DNA of 64,000 nt. Source: Mytilus californianus (Eukaryota; Mollusca; Bivalvia; Mytilida; Mytilidae). The notes under the pieces were generated by a model. The model had not been told where the DNA came from, did no database searches, and saw only the letters and a program-made list of their open reading frames with translations. Both the position numbers and the translations under genes were made by a program. This document shows, one piece after another, positions 56,851 to 64,000 of the stretch (positions are counted from its first letter, which is position 1; the number at the start of each line of letters is the position of its first letter). The stretch is taken from NCBI RefSeq assembly GCF_021869535.1, contig NW_026262734.1, positions 81,158,339-81,222,338 on the forward strand, in the 5' to 3' direction.

Positions 56851-57200
56851 TAGACAGTGGCGCTCAGCAGTCATTGTTAATTGATATATCAACAGCACTG
56901 AGAACTGCATTTGACAAATGTTTGATATAGATAAATCCAATTCTAATTTGTTCACATTACAATGTACAATGTATCAGGTCTTACAATAAGTATATTTTGT
57001 CGTGATGATAATTACTATTTGCTTTGATTCACATGCTCGAGATAATCAAGGTTTCCCATTTTCAGATGGTGCTGCTATTTTGCTAACTTTTCAAATCTGA
57101 ATGAGCTGATACTATATGTATAATCATCAATATACAATGGTGCTGAGTTTAATCTATCGGCTGTATTTGTATAAGTATTTGTAATATGTGATATTGGCAG

Positions 57201-57306
57201 AGCGAACTGACTATGTAAAGGCTCTAGGTTATGACTTGGATGCGTTAACAATGATGGTGGTTGATAAGGAAATCCAGATCCAGGATGTTAATCCAAAACC
57301 GAACAG
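57201..57306 (+). CDS. Possible internal exon, unknown product
   Basis: An AG at 57199-57200 (GATATTGGCAG) and a donor CAG|GTATTT at 57307 bound 106 bases with one open frame: RTDYVKALGYDLDALTMMVV then DKEIQIQDVNPKPN. The composition is protein-like and less AT-rich than the surroundings. No family was recognised. The polypyrimidine tract is weak and the exon length is not a multiple of three. Chance is possible. Confidence 0.3.
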
Positions 57307-57728
57307 GTATTTTACGTATATATATTAGAATTCATCCTGCTGAACATAGTACCCATATATAATAACCGCATACACCTAATCACTTTATGGAATTCTGTCC
57401 CGCTTCAACCATTGACATCATGCTACAATCACTTTTCAATTGTGGCGTCAGATTTTTTGTATTATGACGTCAAAATTTTACGTGAACCTTTGCAATTGTG
57501 ATGGCCAGTAATTGCAGACAAATAGCAATAAGTAGGATTCAAAGCAATCTTTAATAAATCAACTCTAATGAAATATTCTTATATATAGAATATATATAGA
57601 TGATCACATGACATCATGAACATAGAGGTCGCTTTACTAGTGCCGAAAATTTTTTTTCAAATGCATCTATTGAAAATAAATTATTGCATGCCTTTCATAA
57701 GTTCTGCTTTGGACATAACTGAATAACA

Positions 57729-57758
57729 ATGCCGAATATAATGGAAGCATACATTAAG
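57729..57758 (+). CDS. Possible first coding exon of a 34-residue membrane micropeptide
   Basis: ATG 57729 opens MPNIMEAYIK and ends at AAG|GTAAAT (donor 57759) in phase 0. A weak acceptor (CTTTCATAAG, AG 57700-57701) could start the exon; an in-frame TGA lies between it and the ATG, so the ATG would be the start. Joined to 58662-58736 the peptide has a polar N-terminus and one C-terminal membrane helix. Confidence 0.3.
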
Positions 57759-57904
57759 GTAAATTTCTTTATTTTTCACATAGCATCTGACAGCATTGAA
57801 TGATACGATATGAATCAGCAGATTTATCGTTGTTTTAGAAGTTCAACGAGAAGTTATATATTTTACTTAGTTGGGTGGGTAACATAACATTTATCTTGTC
57901 ATTA

Positions 57905-58110
57905 TAATATAAAAAAAGAAGATGTGGTATGATTGCCAATGAGACAACTCTCCAAAAAAGACCAAAATGACACAGAAATAAACAACTATAGGTCACCTTA
58001 TGGCCTTCAACAATGAGCAAAGTCCATACTGCATAGTCAGCTATTAAAGGCCCCGAAATAACAATGTAAACCAATTCAAACGAGAAAACCAACGGCATAA
58101 TCTATGTTTG
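57905..58110 (-). repeat. Interspersed repeat of the 16600/24275 family, minus orientation
   Basis: Begins 'aagaagatgtggtatgattg', contains 'ccaatgagacaactctcc', 'aacaactataggtcacctta' and 'ggccttcaacaatgagcaa', the reverse complement of the family signature. The 87-codon minus-strand frame here is a shadow. It lies in the putative intron 57759-58661. Confidence 0.75.
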
Positions 58111-58661
58111 CTCATCATTCATCATGAAAACGATCACATTACAAATCATTTTAGGAAAGCACTGTGTAAGCAGACATTTCAGGAAGCAACAAGTCTGTAG
58201 GCTGACTGTATATTATCTGAACAAGTTCATTTCTTGTCAACTTCATAATTATTTCAAACATTTTAATAGATGTCATCCAAATTTGGTCTATTTCTTTTAG
58301 CTTAATTTTCTTGCCTTTTCAAAGTCATGTTCATTTATTTTTCAACTGCGCCCAGAAATATGCGGTAACCTTTAATTTCAGAAAAGGATTTAGGGAAAGG
58401 CGATCTGGGTCCCCCTTTTAAAACCTACATTTAATGTTAATGCAGACATATTACTTGTTCCAAACCAAACCTTGTCAAGTTTCGGGCCGCCGGGTACCCC
58501 TTCTTTCTATAATTCATCCTTCATCTACTTTTGAATTTGTTGCTTATTTGTTATTTGGTCTATGAATATCTGTCTATATATTGACAAAAAAGTCAATGAA
58601 ACCACATCTTGATGGTCCCACAAAAATGTTGATAATGTGTACATTTCATTTTTTTTTCTAG

Positions 58662-58736
58662 CTCCTCTCATATGATAGCAGTACCTTTTTGGTCACTATT
58701 CTGTGTTGCATCTTACTATTAATTGTATCACTTTAA
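58662..58736 (+). CDS. Possible last coding exon of the membrane micropeptide
   Basis: A strong acceptor (TTTCATTTTTTTTTCTAG, AG 58660-58661) is followed in phase 0 by 24 codons ending TAA 58734-58736: LLSYDSSTFLVT then ILCCILLLIVSL. This is a typical tail-anchored transmembrane helix. AATAAA follows at 58816-58821. Size and topology resemble SERCA-regulating micropeptides (phospholamban, sarcolipin, sarcolamban), but no specific homology is claimed. It might equally be the end of a longer protein. Confidence 0.35.
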   Translation, partial: LLSYDSSTFLVTILCCILLLIVSL

Positions 58737-58815
58737 AGTGACTGAACAGGTAAAACAAATACTTCTCAAGAAACAGAAAAAGAAGACTACTTGGAACAGC
58801 ACCAGACTATGTATG

Positions 58816-58821
58816 AATAAA
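58816..58821 (+). promoter_or_regulatory. Polyadenylation signal after the micropeptide frame
   Basis: AATAAA 80 bases after the TAA at 58734-58736. It suits a short 3' UTR for that candidate gene. Confidence 0.35.
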
Positions 58822-60237
58822 AACTTAGATCGGGATAGCATGGATGATATATTTATACATTTTGTACATCATTGTGAATAAGCAAGGAAAGCTATGAATA
58901 ATGGTGCATTTTTTTGAAGTTTATTGGGTTTTTTATTCATATTCTGTTCGAAATTTTCACACAATCTGTCAAAAAGGCAAAACTAACTTTACTGAAACTT
59001 TCAAACAATATGAGAAGTGTTTCATTCACCAAATCACTCTTGCGATTCTGCAAAAAAAAAAATCATGCATGATTTTGTGAATGAAAGGAGAAAGAAGATC
59101 CTGACACAGCGCACCTGAGCATGTCAATTGCGAACTGACCCAATAATTTTTATATCACGACCAGTCAACTGATACTGACATTATTAGAGAGTACACATCA
59201 AAGGAAAAATGCACAAATTACCGATAAATTGTTAAATATGATATCATAGAGTTAAATATGTTTTATTACAAAAAAATGTGTGTTCTCAATCTTGTCGATA
59301 GATATAACAGAATGTCATATCAGTACCAAAGACAACTCTCCATCCAAGTCACAATTTGTAAAAGTAAACCATTATAGGTTGAAGTACGGTCTACAACATG
59401 AAGCCTTGGTTCACACCAAACAGCAAGTTATATAGTCCATATCAATCATGACAATAAACATAAACAAACAAAACAACTATCACTTACTAATAATCCTGAC
59501 TATATGTATTACATGAACTTGTTGCCATCAGAAATGAAAATATAAATATTCCCACTAACAAATGCATATGCTTACACATGCAACCAAATATAAAGCACTA
59601 AATGATAATACCAACATGAAGCTCTCATCTATAGAACTTACAAAAAAAATGTCAAGATTACAAACCGCAACAAAATAATAAAAAATATAAGAAGCCAGCT
59701 GACAACATGTTCTAGAAAATTATTTGCAATTAATATTTCTTTCCAAATCCATTACCACAAAACATCTTCTTCCAGTTATACTACATCTGGAAATTAGTAA
59801 TAACAACACTTAATCTGTACCTTCAAAACTAATTGCTTCTTCTAAGACAAAGCCAGATGAGATATTCATCACTTGAAGTGCTCCAGCTAGAAATAGAAAG
59901 GGGCAGGGTGCCAGTGAAGGGCGGGGCACTTTTTTATGATACGAAAAGGCACTTCTCATTTCTTTTGTCTACGTTTCTGTGTGTATCACGAGTTCACTTT
60001 TTTTTTTACTGTATATGTTGTTAATAAAGATGCATAAGTTGTTGTTTTGATTATTTACTCCATAAAATTTGCATTAGAAAAGTCATTCATACTACATGTT
60101 CATAAAACATGGCAATACACATTCATACATCAGATCACTATCAACCAAAAGAAGCGAAATAAACTTACTATTCTCCCCCCTGTCTTCTATACTTCTAAGA
60201 TGTAATATTCTCATATTCGAACGGCAACTATAGTAGT
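58822..60237. other. Gene-poor DNA
   Basis: Apart from the repeat at 59320-59435, nothing is recognised. A short open frame at 59833-60024 has no support. Confidence 0.35.
59320..59435 (-). repeat. Interspersed repeat of the 24275 family, partial, minus orientation
   Basis: Contains 'agacaactctccatccaagt', 'aaccattataggttgaagta' and 'agccttggttcacaccaa', matching the 3' third of the 24275 copy in reverse. Confidence 0.7.
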
Positions 60238-60382
60238 CAGAGGCGGATTTAGAGAGTTTTTCAGGGGACCCCCCCCCCTCCCCTTTCGTGGGAAAACTTT
60301 GGTTGATCATATACATGTAGTGAATCACTGAAGCATGACTGGAGCTGGCCCCCTCTTATGAAAATTTCTAGATCTGCCACTG
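60238..60382. repeat. Short TIR repeat with C tract (CAGNGGCGGATC type)
   Basis: Left end CAGAGGCGGATTTAGA and right end TCTAGATCTGCCACTG are inverted repeats with three mismatches. A C tract with 'ccctcccctttcgtgg' lies inside. The termini resemble hAT elements. Flanking 8-mers ATAGTAGT and GGGTAGTC agree only partly, so the target duplication is doubtful. Confidence 0.6.
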
Positions 60383-60892
60383 GGGTAGTCCATTTTGTCT
60401 AGCAGTAATCCTCAAAAGTAAATAATACGTTTCTTATCAACTTGATTATAACCTTGCTAACTATTACATAACTGTCAAGACACAGTATGCATGTTAAAAC
60501 TACTTGCATTGTCATAAAGAGTGAACAATCATATTTCACAAAACAAACAAAAAAGTGTTTGTATCGTTACTTTAGCTATTACAAACCATATATATATATA
60601 TTATCATATGTGACTATCAAGCCTCCTTCAATGATAACCCTGATTCACCAATACTACAACTAAAATCAAAAACCAGGAGAAAAAAGACACTATATAGTCT
60701 AATGCTTGGAGTGCAAGATTCCAATAAAAACCCCTATACCCACAAACCACCGATATCAATACGTATAAGCAGCTAAAATACGGCAAGCTTTTTAGAAAAG
60801 CTATTACTTGTCAAGGTAAATTATTTCTAGGTAGGGATGCTAATATGGCTATACGCATCGGTTACACGCAGCTTTTTTTTTTTTAATTCTTT

Positions 60893-60921
60893 CAATAATA
60901 ATAATAATAATAATAATAATA
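60893..60921. repeat. AAT microsatellite
   Basis: About nine AAT units (ATAATAATA...) between 'tttcaat' and 'attttattc'. Confidence 0.9.
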
Positions 60922-61845
60922 TTTTATTCAATAAAATATCAAGCATATTGAGTTTTACAATACACAAATTATACAATACATAAAGACAATACTAACACAT
61001 ATACAATTGTACTTTGTAAAATATAATGGCATTTTATGAGTGTAGTACCCTTAAGTGTATGGAAAAAAATTTGCTGATATTTTATCAGGGATAAACCATG
61101 AAAGCTCTAAAGCTTGTTTCCAATGGGGTCCCTTCATGTAAACGGCTTAATAGTTTCGACATACAAAAAATGATAACACACAAATCAATATGACAAAAAA
61201 AAAACAACTTCATATAAAATATCATAAAAATAATTTAAATAAATAATAAGTTTAATAGTATAAAAAGAAGTCTGATGAAGCCACACTATAACTTTTGGTC
61301 AAGTACTCTTTGACGCTAATTTTAAATTCCTTATTTTAAAAAAAAATTTTGACATTATTTGGCAACAAATTCCAATCTTGTATGCCATTAAAGTAAAATG
61401 TATCTTTTTGTTGACTCTTTACTGGTGGAACCCAGAATGCTAATCCCTTGGTAAAGTTGGAGCTAGAGCACTTTTTCTTCTGGCAGCCAACTTAAACAAC
61501 TGAACAATTCTAATGCCAACATCCTATGAGTATTACTTTGGTTTAAGAGCTCTTAAGAGCTCATGTTCCTTGTTATTATGTATATATATATATATATATG
61601 CAACCCGACTTTAAATCAAGATTACTTTACTTTACTTTACTTGCAATTAGCTCACAGTTCCCAAATTGCATCCATTTTACAAAAATAGCAGCAGAAATCT
61701 TAAAGTTTTCTGAGAGACTAAATGATTTGTGTTTGTATGATCTTATATAATTTTCCATTATGCACGTCTTTCAATAATAGGTGCAATTTGGGTAACTCAT
61801 GTAATATGTCCAATTTACATTTGTATGTCTGTCTAATCTATGTGG
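60922..61845. other. Gene-free AT-rich DNA
   Basis: No gene recognised. An AT dinucleotide tract of about 11 units lies at 61580-61599 and a short TTTAC repeat at 61625-61641. Confidence 0.4.
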
Positions 61846-61960
61846 TAGCAGGGACGTATCCAGCCATTTTTAAAAGGGGGGTTCCAACCATATGTCTCCA
61901 TTAAAAACCATTGATCATCAAAAAAAAGGGGGGGGGGGGGGGGGGGGTTCCCTTGTTTAA
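61846..61960. repeat. G-tract repeat
   Basis: Begins 'gtagcagggacgtatccagc', with AAAAGGGGGGTTCC and, after 'gatcatc', an A tract followed by a G tract of about 20. It is related in style to 56755 and 60238, though no TIR could be confirmed. Confidence 0.45.
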
Positions 61961-63342
61961 AAAGCCCATAAACTTAAAAGTTCGGTAAAAAATAAGCTAG
62001 ATAGAGTAAGGTACCAACCATTGATTCAACTTTCTTGTGTAAGTTGGGGCATTGTTTTGGTTTTTTAAAATGCTTGATTCTTAATTTAGTGAAAACAAAT
62101 AATTTGAAAAGTGATATTTAAATTTGTTCATATTAAGATTCAACTACATGTATTTCCTACAAATTTTATATCAAATGGTACTAATGTCATATCATTTTTG
62201 GATACTATTTATATGCTGGCCTGTAATTATTCTATATGAGGAAATGAATATCTGCAGACTGTTTAAATGTCCTGAACTTACTTGAAATATTTGTCACTGG
62301 ATGTGAAGTAAGCAACCATCAATCAATCATGCATGGTGACAGTTAAATCATACTATTACCATGGTTACAGGTCTTGAACATGCATGACATGTTGCACTTA
62401 AGTAACAATCAATTACAATGTAGACAATTTAAGTACTTCAAACAAAATACATAGTCATTGGGAAAAATAGTAAGGCTTGGTTTAATATTAAGAAGACATT
62501 TTCTTGAGATAAATCCCTGTAATCTTGTACCTGAAAAAATATTTGACACTTTAGTTGTCCCAATGGACACAAATAATGGATGTATTTACACTTGTATGCA
62601 AATTTGTCTGCCATTACCTATAATTACGAAAGTTCCCATAAAATTTGACATCACAATTTAAAAAGTTTGACGTCACAATTTAAAATTGATTGTTGCTTGA
62701 TGTCAGAAGGTCATTCAGAGACAGAATTCAGCTTAATACCAAAAGTGTAAATTTATACTTTTATTGGTCTTAATGGAAGTAAAACATTCATGAATTATTT
62801 CATGTATTTGGTGGTGTCAAAATTTATGAAAATTGACAACATCTGAACATTTACTCTGTATGCATTAGTCTCTCAATTATTTTTTGCCTCACATAAAAAT
62901 GTGCAAGCGGGGCCCTTGCTGACATGTGAGTTTTCTCTAGTTGAACCAGAAGATATATATAGTGATGAGGGAGTCCATCCATTTGTCTGTTAGTACATCC
63001 TCATGTCACACTTTTATATCTACAACTACACCTGAAGTGCTGGACAGAATTTTGTGAAACATTCATACAATCTTATTCAAACGATGTTCTTTTGAAGCTG
63101 TATTTTCATTTCTTAAAACTTTATTTGAATGATTTTTGGGGTTTACTTTTGCATTACAACAATTTTGTCATATAAATCTGTACACTATAGCCATGACCAC
63201 AAACATTTGTATCCACTCCATCTATACCTTTATTCAGAATTTAATAATTCTATCTCCTGCCACCATACCCCCAGAATATCAAATGGTTGTCCCCTAATCG
63301 CCACAATTGGTAAAATCTATTGTTAGTTCTTGTAAATTTTCA
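61961..63342. other. Gene-free DNA
   Basis: No supported gene. A lone AGCGGGGCCC motif at about 62918-62927, identical to the right end of the D4 element, may be a solo remnant of that class. Short open frames at 62458-62661 and 63129-63326 have no recognisable product. Confidence 0.35.
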
Positions 63343-63349
63343 GTTAATG

Positions 63350-63523
63350 TTGGGGGGGGGGGGGAGGGGGTAGGACCTTTATTGGGACTCTGGGATCAGG
63401 TGTTTTTAAGCTCGGGATTTCAGGATTGATCCTTTTTATGGAATTTCGGGATGTCAGGATTTAAACTTTTTTAAAGCCCGGGATTTCGGGATCAGGACCC
63501 CTCCTCTCCCCCCCCCCCCCCCC
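63350..63523. mobile_element. 174-bp element with G-tract/C-tract inverted ends
   Basis: Starts with a G tract (GGGGGGGGGGGGGAGGGGG) and TAGGACC. It ends with GGACCCCTCCTCTCC and a C tract of about 17, so the ends are inverted copies. Direct repeats GTTAATG flank it (63343-63349 and 63524-63530). Inside, 'gggatttcgggat'-like phrases recur. It looks like a small transposed unit; the class is unknown. Confidence 0.5.
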
Positions 63524-63530
63524 GTTAATG

Positions 63531-64000
63531 AATTAGAAAGTGTACTGGAACTTTGTTAAGTGAAATTGACAGGCATTTGTGGCTATTTTGTTTAATCCCA
63601 GTTCTTTTTTATGCTGGTTGAATGTTTTATTTATTTGGCTCCCAGTTATAAATTTTGCCTATTTTTTAAATGTTGGTGTCAAATCTGCAGTCATTGAGTC
63701 GGACTTTATTTTCTTGTCTAGATATATCTTCAAACCTTCAAGCCAGAACGTATCAAACTTTGTCTAAATTGTTGTAACAACTTACAATATTTTATGTTGA
63801 TTTTTTTTTATAATAACATGTATGTGTTGATTAGTTCTGTCAAAATCATTTCAATACCATTCTCAAACATGCTTCTTCATTGTTCACTTCAGTGACGTAG
63901 GAATTTTTGAATTGTGCAAATGTTAATTTCTTACTATCATTAAATGTCTTTTTAATGAAAAATTTTTGATAGATCAATGATATTAGGTATACTGTAATCT
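63531..64000. other. Right end of window, nothing recognised
   Basis: No gene or repeat shared with the rest of the window. The open frame 63579-63767 has no support. Confidence 0.35.

Overview
The window looks like nuclear DNA of a bivalve, most likely a marine mussel (Mytilidae). It is very AT-rich, has long introns, and is full of short interspersed and tandem repeats with the (CCGT)n-plus-monomer design known from bivalve genomes. Helitron, Penelope-like and Ty3/Gypsy relics are all present. The species assignment is inference; no database was searched. Only one cellular gene is well supported, and most of the remaining sequence is mobile-element debris. | 5.1-22.2 kb, + strand: a multi-exon NLR-like gene. 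Exon 5119-5430 encodes a CARD. Three small exons (11283-11318, 15139-15183, 15656-15697) encode a linker, and all splice in phase 1. A large terminal exon (19711-22129) encodes a STAND-type P-loop NTPase followed by about 12 ankyrin repeats. The exon is broken: one base is missing in a T run at 20197-20199, so the NTPase ends at TAG 20199-20201 and the ankyrin part continues in the next frame. The upstream exon(s) and start codon were not found. | 21.66-29.30 kb: a perfect-length tandem duplication of 3,821 bp (21660-25480 and 25481-29301), differing at only about six positions that I noticed. It copies ankyrin repeats 8-12, the 3' UTR and downstream DNA, leaving a promoterless ankyrin tail fused to former intergenic DNA. 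Each unit also holds a broken hydrophobic reading frame, two interspersed repeats and a possible orphan exon. | 29.3-40.8 kb: no convincing gene, but several repeat families. | 40.8-49.1 kb: a nest of mobile elements. A broken Penelope-like reverse transcriptase copy on + is interrupted by another repeat and by an inverted copy. It is followed by a broken Helitron (Rep with HWHG, then PIF1-type helicase), itself interrupted by a 469-bp TIR element with 8-bp target duplications and by a 960-bp element carrying an internal ~160-bp tandem array. | 49.2-54.0 kb: a nearly intact Ty3/Gypsy LTR retrotransposon on the minus strand, with 208-bp LTRs about 98% identical and target duplication CACAA, but disabled by two frameshifts. 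| 54.4-55.8 kb: three long palindromes. | 56.3-58.8 kb: a possible small gene, consisting of a CpG-containing candidate first exon with an excellent donor and two exons that join to a 34-residue single-TM peptide; this is tentative. | 58.8-64 kb: repeats, microsatellites and gene-poor DNA.
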